The notes under the pieces: model-generated
Told to the model about the DNA's origin: nothing
Database searches by the model: none
What the model saw: the letters and a program-made list of their open reading frames with translations, nothing else
Shown here: piece after piece, positions 27,489-37,083 of the stretch
Layout: every line of letters begins with the position of its first letter
Numbering within the stretch: position 1 is the first letter of the stretch
Translations under genes and position numbers: made by a program
Source of the DNA: Chitinophagales bacterium
GTDB taxonomy: Bacteria; Bacteroidota; Bacteroidia; Chitinophagales; Chitinophagaceae
Assembly (NCBI GenBank): GCA_020636575.1
Contig: JACJXP010000001.1
Span: 1 to 64,000, forward strand
Direction of reading: 5' to 3'
DNA: 64,000 nucleotides

Positions 27489-29339
27489 ATGAAAATTTTA
27501 GTGCAATATTTAAAGCCATATAAATGGCTTGTTTTTCTGGTTTTAATGTTAGCCGCTATAAACATTGGCTTTTCCCTGTTTGACCCGATCATTTTTGGAA
27601 AGCTGATCAATCTTGCTACTTACCACCAATATAAAGACTCTTTTAACTGGCAGGAATTTCTGTTCATTAATAAAACTATCCCAGAGGAAGTAGTAAAAAT
27701 AAAACCGGGAGGAATTGCAGAAAAAACAGTCGAGATAAAACAATATTATGGTGTCATGTGGTTGCTGCTTGCTTCTGTTTCCGTTGCCATGATAAGCAGG
27801 ATAGCAAAAGCATTCCAGGATTATTTTCAAAACCTGATCACACAAAAATTTGGTGCTGCTGTTTTCACAAGAGGTTTACAGCATGCTATGAAATTACCTT
27901 ACCAGGATTTTGAAGATGCCAGCAGCGGAGAAACACTCGGCATATTACAAAAAGTAAGAGTAGATACAGAAAAGTTTGTCGCTTCTTTTATCAATGTACT
28001 TTTCCCGGTGATCGTAGGAATTATTTTTGTAGCTGTATACGCCACCAGTATACACTGGAGTCTTCCATTCGTATATTTTGGGGGGATATTTCTTCTTACT
28101 ATTATTTCCAATCTCCTAAGTAAAAAAGTAAAAGTCATCCAGAAAAAAATTGTGGGACAAACAACCGCTCTTGCCGGGGCCACTACAGAATCACTAAGAA
28201 ATATAGAACTGGTAAAAAGCCTGGGGCTCACTAATCAGGAGGTGGACAGGCTTAATAAAAACACCTATAAAATATTGGGATTAGAGATCACTAAAGTTAA
28301 AAGAATACGCAGTATCAGTTTTGTGCAAGGCACATTTGTTAATACGCTCCGCCAGGTTATCCTTTTTTTACTCATGCTTTTTATTTACCGGGGAGAAATG
28401 GATGCCGGGCAGATCGTTACTATGCAGATATTCTCCTTCTTTGTATTCGGCCCACTGCAGGAAATCGGGAATATTATTTTATCATATCGGGAAGCACAGG
28501 CTTCATTGGAAAACTTCCAGAACCTGATGGTCAAAAAACCAGAACCTAAACCGGTTAGTCCGTTGCATCTTGGTCAGATACAAACACTGGAATTTGATCA
28601 TGTAGGTTTCAGGCACCAGACTGCTATTCAGAATGCAATCAATAATATCAGTTTTAAATCAAAGGTCGGTGAAACTATTGCTTTTGTAGGACCTTCCGGT
28701 TCGGGTAAAACAACCATGATGAAATTGCTGGTAGGGCTTTATCGACCTCAAACAGGAAAGATATTGTACAATGGAATTGATGAGAATAATATTGATTTTG
28801 AAGATCTACGTAACCAAATCGGTTTTGTCACACAGGATACACAATTATTTTCCGGAACGATAAAAGAGAATCTTTTATTCGTAAACCCAGGCGCTACGGA
28901 AGATGATCTGCATGATGTATTGATCAAATCTTCCTGTCAAAACCTGCTGGCCCGTGCCGAAAAAGGATTGGACACTATGATCGGCGAAGGAGGATTAAAA
29001 CTTTCTGGTGGAGAAAAGCAACGCTTATCTATTGCAAGGGCTTTGCTGAGAAAGCCAAAATTATTACTTTTCGACGAAGCTACGTCCGCATTGGATTCTA
29101 TAACAGAAGAAGCCATATCAGATACGATCCGTGAGATATCACAGGAAGGAAACCAGTTGACGATATTGATTGCACACCGGCTTTCTACAGTAATGCATGC
29201 AGATAGAATATATGTACTGGAAAAAGGTGATGTGGTGGAAACAGGAACACATGAAAAACTACTGGAAGAAAAAGGACTTTATTACGCCATGTGGCGTCAA
29301 CAGATAGGCGAACGTAAATCTAAGATCAGCGTAGCCTGA
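27489..29339 (+). CDS. ABC transporter, fused membrane and ATPase domains (exporter type)
   Basis: The 616-residue half-transporter has six membrane helices (about residues 12-345) and a C-terminal ATPase: Walker A GPSGSGKTTM (about residue 400), Q-loop VTQDTQLFSGT, signature LSGGEKQRLSIARALL, Walker B LLLFDEATSALD, H-loop AHRLS. A ~60-residue polar insert rich in IKPGGIAEKTVEIK lies between the first two helices. It should work as a homodimer exporting a lipid or small molecule. The next gene (rhodanese) begins 14 bp later. Confidence 0.92.
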   Translation: MKILVQYLKPYKWLVFLVLMLAAINIGFSLFDPIIFGKLINLATYHQYKDSFNWQEFLFINKTIPEEVVKIKPGGIAEKTVEIKQYYGVMWLLLASVSVAMISRIAKAFQDYFQNLITQKFGAAVFTRGLQHAMKLPYQDFEDASSGETLGILQKVRVDTEKFVASFINVLFPVIVGIIFVAVYATSIHWSLPFVYFGGIFLLTIISNLLSKKVKVIQKKIVGQTTALAGATTESLRNIELVKSLGLTNQEVDRLNKNTYKILGLEITKVKRIRSISFVQGTFVNTLRQVILFLLMLFIYRGEMDAGQIVTMQIFSFFVFGPLQEIGNIILSYREAQASLENFQNLMVKKPEPKPVSPLHLGQIQTLEFDHVGFRHQTAIQNAINNISFKSKVGETIAFVGPSGSGKTTMMKLLVGLYRPQTGKILYNGIDENNIDFEDLRNQIGFVTQDTQLFSGTIKENLLFVNPGATEDDLHDVLIKSSCQNLLARAEKGLDTMIGEGGLKLSGGEKQRLSIARALLRKPKLLLFDEATSALDSITEEAISDTIREISQEGNQLTILIAHRLSTVMHADRIYVLEKGDVVETGTHEKLLEEKGLYYAMWRQQIGERKSKISVA

Positions 29340-29353
29340 CAAACAAAAAATTG

Positions 29354-29665
29354 ATGGGATTATTTTCTTTTCTAGGTTCAGGAAATGATATTAAGGAAGC
29401 ACTTAAAAAGGGAGCGGTTATTATTGATGTAAGAACAGCACAGGAATACGACAACGGAAGAGTTCCTGATTCTATCAATATACCTGTAGACAGGATCGCC
29501 ATTAACGCAGGCAGGATCATGGATTTTGGCAAGCCTGTAATCTTTTGTTGCGCCTCAGGCATTCGCAGCCGTACTGCAAAAAATATCATGAAACAAAAAG
29601 GAATGAAGGATGTATATGCTGCCGGTAGCTGGGAAAAAGTATTAAGGATACTGAACAACCTTTAA
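29354..29665 (+). CDS. Rhodanese-like single-domain sulfurtransferase
   Basis: The 103-residue protein is one rhodanese domain: AVIIDVRTAQEYDNGRVPDSINIPVDRI, then the active loop VIFCCASGIRSRTA, with the catalytic Cys as the second of the pair, followed by GMKDVYAAGSWEKVL. ATG 29354 is preferred to the TTG three bases earlier. It probably carries persulfide sulfur. Its stop overlaps the stop region of the convergent DUF2721 gene by 4 bp. Confidence 0.9.
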   Translation: MGLFSFLGSGNDIKEALKKGAVIIDVRTAQEYDNGRVPDSINIPVDRIAINAGRIMDFGKPVIFCCASGIRSRTAKNIMKQKGMKDVYAAGSWEKVLRILNNL

Positions 29666-30111
29666 TCTTTCTTTTCTTCCCGCTGCTTCCAGATCTTTTG
29701 AAAGAAGTTAGATTGGTCCAGCTCCTCCATATCACTCAACTCCAGTTCCAATGCTTTTGTACTTTGAGCTATTTCAATCAAAGAAATGATCAGTGAAGCA
29801 AGCAGGCTTACCAGGCTTATACCAAAAATATATCCATTCAGAGATGTCCATTGTTTGTACACCCCAAACATGGTAATAACACAGCATAGAAAACTAAACA
29901 CACCCAGCGCCTGCATTTGTCTGACTAAGTTGATACGTTTACGTAGTATCTTGATCTGCTGTAACAGGTGTTCAACTTTTTCTCCCCGCATATACTCATC
30001 ATGCAATTTCCTGATCAGGTTAGCCAATGCCAGGTATCGGTTTGTATAGGCAAGCAGTAATAAACTGATTGCCGGGAATAACAGTGCAGGGGTATTGAAA
30101 TTAATTTCCAT
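29662..30111 (-). CDS. DUF2721 family membrane protein
   Basis: The 149-residue protein has three membrane segments: an N-terminal one (PALLFPAISLLLLAYTNRY), and a pair near residues 68-88 and 95-118, with a basic helical loop (RKLHDEYMRG ... RKRINLVRQMQALG) and an acidic C-terminus. This matches DUF2721, whose role is unknown. The frame runs to 30117 with a TTG, but ATG 30111 is the natural start. It is convergent with the rhodanese gene, sharing 4 bp. Confidence 0.82.
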   Translation of the reverse strand: MEINFNTPALLFPAISLLLLAYTNRYLALANLIRKLHDEYMRGEKVEHLLQQIKILRKRINLVRQMQALGVFSFLCCVITMFGVYKQWTSLNGYIFGISLVSLLASLIISLIEIAQSTKALELELSDMEELDQSNFFQKIWKQREEKKD

Positions 30112-30149
30112 ACCCAAATATAAACTGCCCTGTTAAATTAAAGAGCTGA

Positions 30150-32537
30150 TCATTTGAATTGGAGAGGAATATTCATTTTAATAAAAAAGTTTCTGCCCGC
30201 ATTGAAAACTCCCTGCCTGCCGGTTACCATATTTTCATCTGTATACTTTAAACGACTCAGGTGGTTCTGATAAGCTACGTCCGTAAGATTGCTTATGCCG
30301 GCATGTAAACTGAGGATGGTTTTATTTTTATTTACTATATCAGCGCCTATACCAGTATTGACCAATGTATAACCTGCTGTCATTGTTTCCGTATCAAAAC
30401 CGGTAAATGCCCTGGCCTGCCGGAAGGTTGAGGAAAACTCAAGTTTGGCATAAAGATTTTCCATATGCTTTCCCTTGTTCTTTATATCAGCCCTGAGTTC
30501 TGTATTCCATCTTGCCGCAGGTATCAAAGGAAGATTTATGCTCCCGTCAATAGGATCGTCAAACCTTCCTCTTACATAGGAGAAATTGTTCTCAATATGC
30601 AACCAGTCGAGCGGATGTGGATGGATATCAAATGTGAATTCTAACCCATAGAGCTTTGCATTATGCTGAGTAAATTGAAAGGCCGGGATATAGCCTCCAT
30701 TTGTGTTCACCAGTGAGTCTCCTCCCCCTTTACTTAACAGTTTCTGATAAAAAATAAAATGATTGATCCTGTTGTAAAATGCAGAAAGACTGATGTTGAA
30801 ATGTTCATTACTTAATTCCATTCCGGCATCTGCCTGGAAACTTGTTTCAGATCTCAGGTCCTGGTCACCATATTCGTATCGGTTTGATCCTTCATGTGCA
30901 CCGTTACTGGCCATCTCCGCTAATGTTGGCGCCCTGAAGCCACGGGCAAGGTTCAGTTTAAGCACTACATTCTTTGAAGCCTCTATACTGGTACCAATGC
31001 TTCCTGATATATTTGAAAATGACCTTTTAAAAGCATTGAATTTTATATCGGAACCTTCCAATAATTCTTTGGAGTCAACAGTCCGGTTATCATACCTTAA
31101 TCCACCGCTTATTGCTCCTTTCGGGAAAAATCGTTGTACAAAAACAAATACTCCCACATCAAACAATCCATACTCAGGAATTAGTGTTTCTTCTCCCTTA
31201 TTAGTATTGTTTTGCTGCATTCCATTTAAACCTGCTGTTGTGTGCCATTCGTTTGTTTCAGGAAGACGCCATTGCAGATCATAATTAAATGTACCCAGGT
31301 CAAAGAATAGTTCTTTTGTACCCGGTTCTTCTGCATCACCAAATTCCATCCTTTGATTATCCTGATATGCAAGGTTAAGCTTGATCCTGCTCTTATTTAC
31401 CGCAAAACTATTATCACTAATAATTTTTGTATGTAAAACATGTTGGTAAGGAATTAACGGTGTTCTTCCTTTCAAGTCTTGATTTGTAGCAATTCTTTCC
31501 AATGGCGTTTCGCCGTACAAAATAAATTTACCGGTGGCATCATCCCTTTCGCCTTCGATCAATCCAAGACGTTGATTGAATCGGCTGAAAATAATATGGC
31601 TGTAACCCCAGCTCTTGTTCACACCCATATAACCGCCAAAATTCTTTTCATTGAATCTTGAATTAAGCACTCTCCCATCGTATTTATTCCGATAATCACC
31701 GGCTGATTTCATTGAACCATATACATTCCAGTTAAATCCATTTTCATTACCGGCCAGGTTCCCGTTCAAAGAAAATAATGAACCATTTGACTGATAACCT
31801 GATTGGATATTGCCTCTCAGGCTTTTTTCCGGAACAGGTGTATTGGTTATAATATTAACAACACCTGCCAAAGCATCACTGCCATACATCAATGATGCAG
31901 GACCTTTCAATACTTCAACTCTTGATACACTTGCCTCATCAATTTCCAATCCATGTTCATCACCCCATTGCTGTCCTTCCTGCCGGACACCATCATTTAC
32001 AGTAACTACCCTGTTATATCCCAAACCCCTGATGATCGGTTTTGAAATGGCCGGGCCGGTTGATAATTGAGATACTCCCGGAAGCCGGCTTAAGGCATCA
32101 GCTATATTCGTAGAAGGTATCCGTACCAGGTCAGACTTTCTTACCAGTTTAACAGGTACAGGAGACCTGCGAATAGTAGTAGCGCCTGATACCCCGGTAA
32201 TGATCACACCCTGGTTCTCGGTGATTACCGGTTCCAGTGCATAATCTTTTTTTGTGTCCTTAACCAGTTCAATATGTTCGGCAATTGTTGCATAACCCGT
32301 AAAAGACACTTCAATGACATGATGACCGTCGGGAATATTGGTAATAATGTATTCGCCTTTTTCATTTGCAATAGCTCCAATTCTGTCGTCTGTCAGAAAT
32401 ACAGAAGCCCCGGGGAGTGGCTGGCCTGTTTTTGCATCTGTGATCCTGCCCGAAAGTGTGATCTTAACTTCACTCATAGGCATGGCCCTGGTGGCAAATG
32501 GTAATATCAAAATAAAAAATAAATAAAGCTTTTTCAT
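30150..32537 (-). CDS. TonB-dependent receptor, probably for a metal (ZnuD-like)
   Basis: The 795-residue receptor has a signal peptide, a carboxypeptidase-regulatory-like domain (about residues 25-110; VKITLSGRITDAKTGQPLPGAS), a plug domain (about residues 115-230; IADALSRLPGVSQLSTG, IIRGLGYNRVVTVNDG, LKGPASLMYGSDALAG) and a 22-strand barrel ending in FFIKMNIPLQFK. The VRQEGQQWGDEHGLEID segment of the plug resembles ZnuD-type zinc/heme receptors. The small Cys/His protein gene just upstream supports a metal role. Substrate is inferred, not shown. Confidence 0.88.
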   Translation of the reverse strand: MKKLYLFFILILPFATRAMPMSEVKITLSGRITDAKTGQPLPGASVFLTDDRIGAIANEKGEYIITNIPDGHHVIEVSFTGYATIAEHIELVKDTKKDYALEPVITENQGVIITGVSGATTIRRSPVPVKLVRKSDLVRIPSTNIADALSRLPGVSQLSTGPAISKPIIRGLGYNRVVTVNDGVRQEGQQWGDEHGLEIDEASVSRVEVLKGPASLMYGSDALAGVVNIITNTPVPEKSLRGNIQSGYQSNGSLFSLNGNLAGNENGFNWNVYGSMKSAGDYRNKYDGRVLNSRFNEKNFGGYMGVNKSWGYSHIIFSRFNQRLGLIEGERDDATGKFILYGETPLERIATNQDLKGRTPLIPYQHVLHTKIISDNSFAVNKSRIKLNLAYQDNQRMEFGDAEEPGTKELFFDLGTFNYDLQWRLPETNEWHTTAGLNGMQQNNTNKGEETLIPEYGLFDVGVFVFVQRFFPKGAISGGLRYDNRTVDSKELLEGSDIKFNAFKRSFSNISGSIGTSIEASKNVVLKLNLARGFRAPTLAEMASNGAHEGSNRYEYGDQDLRSETSFQADAGMELSNEHFNISLSAFYNRINHFIFYQKLLSKGGGDSLVNTNGGYIPAFQFTQHNAKLYGLEFTFDIHPHPLDWLHIENNFSYVRGRFDDPIDGSINLPLIPAARWNTELRADIKNKGKHMENLYAKLEFSSTFRQARAFTGFDTETMTAGYTLVNTGIGADIVNKNKTILSLHAGISNLTDVAYQNHLSRLKYTDENMVTGRQGVFNAGRNFFIKMNIPLQFK

Positions 32538-32549
32538 ATAATAAATTCC

Positions 32550-32577
32550 GACAACCGCTTTACGCTGTACAGTTGTC
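32550..32577. promoter_or_regulatory. Inverted repeat upstream of the metal TonB receptor
   Basis: GACAAC (32550-32555) and GTTGTC (32572-32577) form a 6-bp inverted repeat separated by 16 bp, in the 64-bp gap between the small Cys/His gene and the TonB receptor start (32537, minus strand). It could be an operator for a metal-responsive repressor or a weak hairpin. The short arms give little statistical support. Confidence 0.3.
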
Positions 32578-32601
32578 TTTTGTTAGTTAACAGAAAGTAA
32601 T

Positions 32602-32976
32602 TCAGGAAAGATGAAAAAGCGATGCAGGAGGTCCCCTACTGGTGATATGAAAGAAAGTCTCGGGGTAAGTAAATAAATTAAGTTCTACGTTGTCATCCTT
32701 AAAAGAAACCAGTAAAGGATCGGGAATTGACAGAATGGGAGTTATGAACTCCTTGTTAAGCTGAAAGTCACAAATAATACATGCAGACTTCTTGATTACA
32801 GGCCCATCATGGTGAAGGGAAAAAGATGAGGACCTTATTTCATGAGTATGTAAAACCTTTTCTGCATAAATAAAGCAGAACTGGCCCAACAAAAAGAGGG
32901 CAACGAGTTTACGAAAAAGTGTATGACCCGTTTGTTTCACAGAGCAAAAATAAGTCATTTCGATAAAATGCAACAA
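32602..32976 (-). CDS. Small exported Cys/His protein upstream of the metal receptor
   Basis: The 124-residue product has a hydrophobic segment (about residues 22-38, LVALFLLGQFCFIYAEKV), then LHTHEIRSS, a cysteine pair in KSACIICDFQ, and a C-terminal TSRGPPASLF reminiscent of the RAPP-type ends of DUF2946-like proteins found beside metal-uptake receptors. It precedes the TonB receptor by 64 bp on the same strand, so joint transcription is likely. A metal-binding or sensing role is inference. Translation may begin at ATG 32976 or at 32958 (MTYFCSVKQ). Confidence 0.65.
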   Translation of the reverse strand: MLHFIEMTYFCSVKQTGHTLFRKLVALFLLGQFCFIYAEKVLHTHEIRSSSFSLHHDGPVIKKSACIICDFQLNKEFITPILSIPDPLLVSFKDDNVELNLFTYPETFFHITSRGPPASLFHLS

Positions 32977-33024
32977 TGTTTCGATTTTTGAAATACTTGC
33001 CTGTAAATACCTATCTTACTTTAA

Positions 33025-33462
33025 ATGATCAGGAGGTCTGCCAAAATAAATATCAATGCCCCGGTAAATAAGGTTTTTGAAGTTACCGCTGATGGCCGCC
33101 AGCAGTTGATCTGGGATAAAGGATCTTTTTCTGCCCTGGAAGAACTCACACCTCCCCCTACTCAAAAAGGATCAAAATTTAAATGTCGTGTAAAAGGTAT
33201 GGGCAAAATGATGTATGAATTTGCAGAATATCAGCCTCCCGGGATATTTGTACATAAGTCCGTTACAGGTATGTGTTATGGTACGCATTATTTTCAATTT
33301 ACTGAAACGGCCGAAGGAACCTTATTCAGTCAAACAATGGAACTGCGGATGAGGGGATTTTTTATCCTGCTATCTCCATTTGTCAGTTTCGGTTTGCAGA
33401 GATCACTCAATAGGATGAACAAGGAATTAAAAGCTTACATAGAATCCAAAATTCAAACATAA
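33025..33462 (+). CDS. SRPBCC-fold protein (polyketide cyclase/START-like)
   Basis: The 145-residue soluble protein has the SRPBCC pattern: an N-terminal SAKININAPVNKVFEVTADG strand-helix, a central FKCRVKGMGKMMYEFAEYQPP, and an amphipathic C-terminal helix (LQRSLNRMNKELKAYIESK). Such proteins bind hydrophobic ligands in a deep cavity. It is divergent from the Cys/His gene by 48 bp and precedes the oxidoreductase operon by 198 bp; whether it belongs to that system is unknown. Confidence 0.78.
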   Translation: MIRRSAKININAPVNKVFEVTADGRQQLIWDKGSFSALEELTPPPTQKGSKFKCRVKGMGKMMYEFAEYQPPGIFVHKSVTGMCYGTHYFQFTETAEGTLFSQTMELRMRGFFILLSPFVSFGLQRSLNRMNKELKAYIESKIQT

Positions 33463-33568
33463 ATCACTGATTTTCCGGATATTTTCCTAAATTTTCAGAA
33501 CATTTAGCAATTCGCCTTAAACCTCATCTACAAAATTCCCTTTATCCGTCATTCTATTACTACTATTT

Positions 33569-33643
33569 GTGTAAACATCTATTAACCTGTTGTTTACACT
33601 CCCTGCCCTTCTTATTACCAATTATCAGAAACCCCTGCCCTTC
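33569..33643 (+). promoter_or_regulatory. Repeat-rich control region before the oxidoreductase operon
   Basis: Two elements lie in the 198-bp leader. GTGTAAAC (33569-33576) and GTTTACAC (33592-33599) form a perfect 8-bp inverted repeat with 15 bp between the arms. CCCTGCCCTTC occurs twice as a perfect 11-bp direct repeat (33601-33611 and 33633-33643), 32 bp apart, close to three helical turns. The second copy ends 17 bp before the start at 33661. Both look like protein-binding sites; the regulator is unknown. Confidence 0.45.
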
Positions 33644-33660
33644 AAACCAAAACAATAATT

Positions 33661-36600
33661 ATGAGAAAGATCTCAAAACCATATACAGAAATTAAACCCT
33701 CTTATAATGTCGTTGTCATCGGGTCGGGATATGGAGGTGGTATAGCTGCTTCACGGTTATCAAGAGCCGGACGATCTGTTTGCCTTTTAGAACGGGGCAA
33801 AGAAATACTTCCCGGTGAATACCCGAACACCCTTATAAAGGCCAGTGAACACATGCAGGTGCATACCAATGAAAAGCATATCGGTTCTGCTACCGGGATG
33901 TTTGACTTTAATATTCATCCCGGAATAAGTGTACTTGTCGGATGTGGCCTGGGAGGCACCTCCCTTATCAATGCCAATGTTTCTATAAGACCGGAGGACA
34001 GGGTTTTTGAAGACCCCCGCTGGCCTGCCATTATCCGGAACGAATACAAACAGGAAGACAGCTTGCTGCAAAAAGGTTTTGCATTAGCAACAGATATGCT
34101 GAAACCTACTCCACTACCCGAGGAGATTAAAGTCAAAAAAGTCGAGACCTTAAAACTTTCAGCCGAAGCATTGGGAAAGAATTTTTACAGGTTACCCATC
34201 AATGTAAACTTTGATGTGGATGGTGAAAATCATGTAGGTGTGGAGCAGAAACCCTGTAACCTTTGCGGTGATTGTGTATCAGGCTGTAACTATCATGCAA
34301 AGAATACCACCCTGATGAATTACCTGCCCGACGCTTTTAATCATGGCGCTGAAATATTTACTGAAACATCGGTTAGGTATATAGAAAAGAATGGCGACAA
34401 ATGGCATGTACATTATGAACCTGTAAGTGCCGGCCAGGAAAAATTCACCAATTCAACTGACTTTGTAGAATGTGATATGGTTATAGTCTCTGCAGGTACT
34501 TTGGGCTCAACTGAGATCCTGCTTCGATCAAAAGAGAAGGGTCTCAAGATATCAGACAGGTTAGGCGAAAATTTTTCAGGCAATGGTGATGTACTTGGAT
34601 TTGGATATAATACAGATCGCACTGTATTTAATGTTGGCGCCGGCAAACGAACACCCAAACTTCCCCAGGCACCCGGCCCATGCATAACCGGGGTCATTGA
34701 TATACGAGATCAGCCTGTGTTAAATGATGGTATGATCATAGAAGATGCTGCTACACCGGGAGCATTGGCACCGTTATTGGGTCCCACCCTGGCAGCAGAA
34801 GCTAAACTGATCGGAAAAAATGAAGAAAAGAAACCTGGCTTTTTCCATAAGCTCAAACATTTCTTCAGAGAATTAATGAGTGTGTTCTTTGGGGCCTACC
34901 ACGGGGCTATAAAAAACACACAAACCTACCTGGTGATGTCGCATGATGACAGCAATGGAAAATTCAGTCTTAAAGATGACAGGTTGCAGATCGACTGGAG
35001 CCGGGTAGGCAGTGAACCTATCTTTAAAAAAGTAAATGACCAGTTGGCTGAATGTACCAAAGTGCTGGATGGCATTTATATTAAAAATCCTGTCTGGATC
35101 AAACAAATGAATCATGAGCTTGTAACCGTTCATCCTCTTGGTGGATGCTTTATGGGTGAAGCTCATGAAACAGGAGTTGTAAATCATAAAGGTCAGGTGT
35201 TTGCACCGGGTACTGATAAAGAAGTTTATGAGTCACTTTATATTACCGATGGCTCTGTTATTCCCCGATCTGTGGGTGCCAATCCGCTCTTAACTATTTC
35301 AGCAATTTCTGAACGTTGTTGTATACATATTGCAAAAGACAATGGATGGGAAATAGATTACACTACAGTAAAAAAGGAAATACCTGATCAAAGATCCACA
35401 GTAGGAATTCAGTTTACCGAGACCATGAAAGGATTTTATGCTGAAACCAGTACAAAAGATAACTACCAGGAAGGATTTGATAAAGGAAAACAAGCTGAAA
35501 ATAGTTTTGCTTTTACCCTAACAATCCGATCAGAAGACGTTGATGACATCATCAGCAATACAAAGCATGAAGCGAGAATGACGGGTACTGTCTCTGCGCC
35601 ACAACTTTCATCAACACCATTAGGTGTAGAAGAAGGATATTTCAATCTTTTCACTGATGATCCTGACTCTGTGAATACAAAGCTGATGAAATACCGGATG
35701 CTGCTTCGTTCAGAAGATGATAAAGAATATTATTTCAAAGGTTTTAAGTATGTACATCATAATAAAGGCTTTGACGAATGGGCGGAAACCTCCACTTTAT
35801 ACATTACCATTTTTGAAGGAAATAATGATAGTGGAAAGATACTCGGACAAGGTATACTGCATATTGCAATTGATGATTTTAAAAAACAGATGAAAACCAT
35901 GAAAGCGGTTAATGCAACATCTGTGAAAGATGCATTGGCAGCCGAATTGAAGTTTGGAAAATATTTCACCGAATCATTGATAGAAGAATACGGAGGAATA
36001 TTTCCTCCGGACCAGTTATATGATCCCGATAAGCCCCGCACAAAAAGAACTTTAAATCTTGGTCCTGCCGAATCATACCCGATCAAAACAGAAGATGGTC
36101 TTGATCTTTTACTTACCCGCTATAACGGCGGATCGAAAGGACCCATACTATTTGTACACGGTTTTAGCGGTAACCGATTAACATTCTCCATTGATACGAT
36201 CGAACCCAATATGGCAGAATATTTTTATAGTAAAGGATACGATGTATGGCTATTCGATTACCGGTTAAGTAATTTACTCCCCTCATCCCGTAAACAACAT
36301 TCTGTTGATGATATTGCACTATACGATTACCCTGCTGCTGTTCAAAAAATTCTGTCAATAACAGGAGCTGCTGCCATAGACGTAATGGCGCATTGCGTAG
36401 GCTCAGTTTCTTTGTTTATGGCAATGCTGAATGGGTTGCAGGGTGTAAGATCCATAGTGAGTGCTCAAATTGCCTGTGATTTTTATCCTGCTCCGCAGGT
36501 TAAATGGAAAGCAGGTTTGCATATACCACAAGTGCTTGATGCATTGGGCATACATTCTCTGACAGCTTATGTAGATAAAAACGTCGATTGGGAAAATAAA

Positions 36601-37077
36601 CTTTTCGACAAACTCTTGAAATTATATGCCGTACCACTGGAAGGTTATTGTAACAGTCCCACCTGTCACCGGATGACTTTCATGTTCGGGCCACTTTATG
36701 AACATAGCCAGTTAAATGAAGCTACACATACTGCTATGATCGAGATGTTCACCATCGCCAATATGAAAACCTATGAACAGCTTACCAGGATGATCCGGAA
36801 ACATAAGATCACAAATTACGAGGGTGAAGATGTATATATGCCACATATTGAACGGCTCAGGATACCCATCACATTTATTCATGGAGAATTCAATAAACTG
36901 TTCTTACCCAAAAGCACACTGACCACTTACGAGAATCTTTGCAAAGCAAATGGCGATAGCCTTTACAAACATCATATTATTAAAGGATATGGACATAATG
37001 ATTGCATGTATGGAAAAAATACATCCCGGGATGTTTTTCCATTGATACTTGAACAGTTTGAACAATTCTATAAATAA
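33661..37077 (+). CDS. GMC oxidoreductase / alpha-beta hydrolase fusion (cholesterol-oxidase-like)
   Basis: The 1138-residue protein joins three parts. Residues ~15-560 are a GMC flavoprotein with the FAD site VVVIGSGYGGGIAASRL, an unusual ferredoxin-like CxxCxxCxxxC (Cys199, 202, 205, 209) and the C-terminal HPLGGCFMG with the catalytic His region. Residues ~610-800 are a beta-rich domain (MTGTVSAPQLSS ... GILHIAIDDF). Residues ~815-1138 are an alpha/beta hydrolase with VHGFSGNRLTF, a Cys912 nucleophile in AHCVGS instead of serine, and His1112 in GYGHNDC. Similar fusions occur in sterol-using actinobacteria. It may oxidise a hydroxylated lipid or sterol and cleave an ester or thioester; substrate is unproven. 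Confidence 0.88.
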   Translation: MRKISKPYTEIKPSYNVVVIGSGYGGGIAASRLSRAGRSVCLLERGKEILPGEYPNTLIKASEHMQVHTNEKHIGSATGMFDFNIHPGISVLVGCGLGGTSLINANVSIRPEDRVFEDPRWPAIIRNEYKQEDSLLQKGFALATDMLKPTPLPEEIKVKKVETLKLSAEALGKNFYRLPINVNFDVDGENHVGVEQKPCNLCGDCVSGCNYHAKNTTLMNYLPDAFNHGAEIFTETSVRYIEKNGDKWHVHYEPVSAGQEKFTNSTDFVECDMVIVSAGTLGSTEILLRSKEKGLKISDRLGENFSGNGDVLGFGYNTDRTVFNVGAGKRTPKLPQAPGPCITGVIDIRDQPVLNDGMIIEDAATPGALAPLLGPTLAAEAKLIGKNEEKKPGFFHKLKHFFRELMSVFFGAYHGAIKNTQTYLVMSHDDSNGKFSLKDDRLQIDWSRVGSEPIFKKVNDQLAECTKVLDGIYIKNPVWIKQMNHELVTVHPLGGCFMGEAHETGVVNHKGQVFAPGTDKEVYESLYITDGSVIPRSVGANPLLTISAISERCCIHIAKDNGWEIDYTTVKKEIPDQRSTVGIQFTETMKGFYAETSTKDNYQEGFDKGKQAENSFAFTLTIRSEDVDDIISNTKHEARMTGTVSAPQLSSTPLGVEEGYFNLFTDDPDSVNTKLMKYRMLLRSEDDKEYYFKGFKYVHHNKGFDEWAETSTLYITIFEGNNDSGKILGQGILHIAIDDFKKQMKTMKAVNATSVKDALAAELKFGKYFTESLIEEYGGIFPPDQLYDPDKPRTKRTLNLGPAESYPIKTEDGLDLLLTRYNGGSKGPILFVHGFSGNRLTFSIDTIEPNMAEYFYSKGYDVWLFDYRLSNLLPSSRKQHSVDDIALYDYPAAVQKILSITGAAAIDVMAHCVGSVSLFMAMLNGLQGVRSIVSAQIACDFYPAPQVKWKAGLHIPQVLDALGIHSLTAYVDKNVDWENKLFDKLLKLYAVPLEGYCNSPTCHRMTFMFGPLYEHSQLNEATHTAMIEMFTIANMKTYEQLTRMIRKHKITNYEGEDVYMPHIERLRIPITFIHGEFNKLFLPKSTLTTYENLCKANGDSLYKHHIIKGYGHNDCMYGKNTSRDVFPLILEQFEQFYK

Positions 37078-37083
37078 TTCAAC

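Noticed and set aside
30793..31284. 163-residue plus-strand frame opposite the TonB receptor
   Set aside because: It is antisense to clear barrel-coding sequence and shows no motif or start signal.
33787..34071. Antisense frames within the oxidoreductase gene
   Set aside because: They are reverse readings of the conserved GMC coding sequence with no independent signal.
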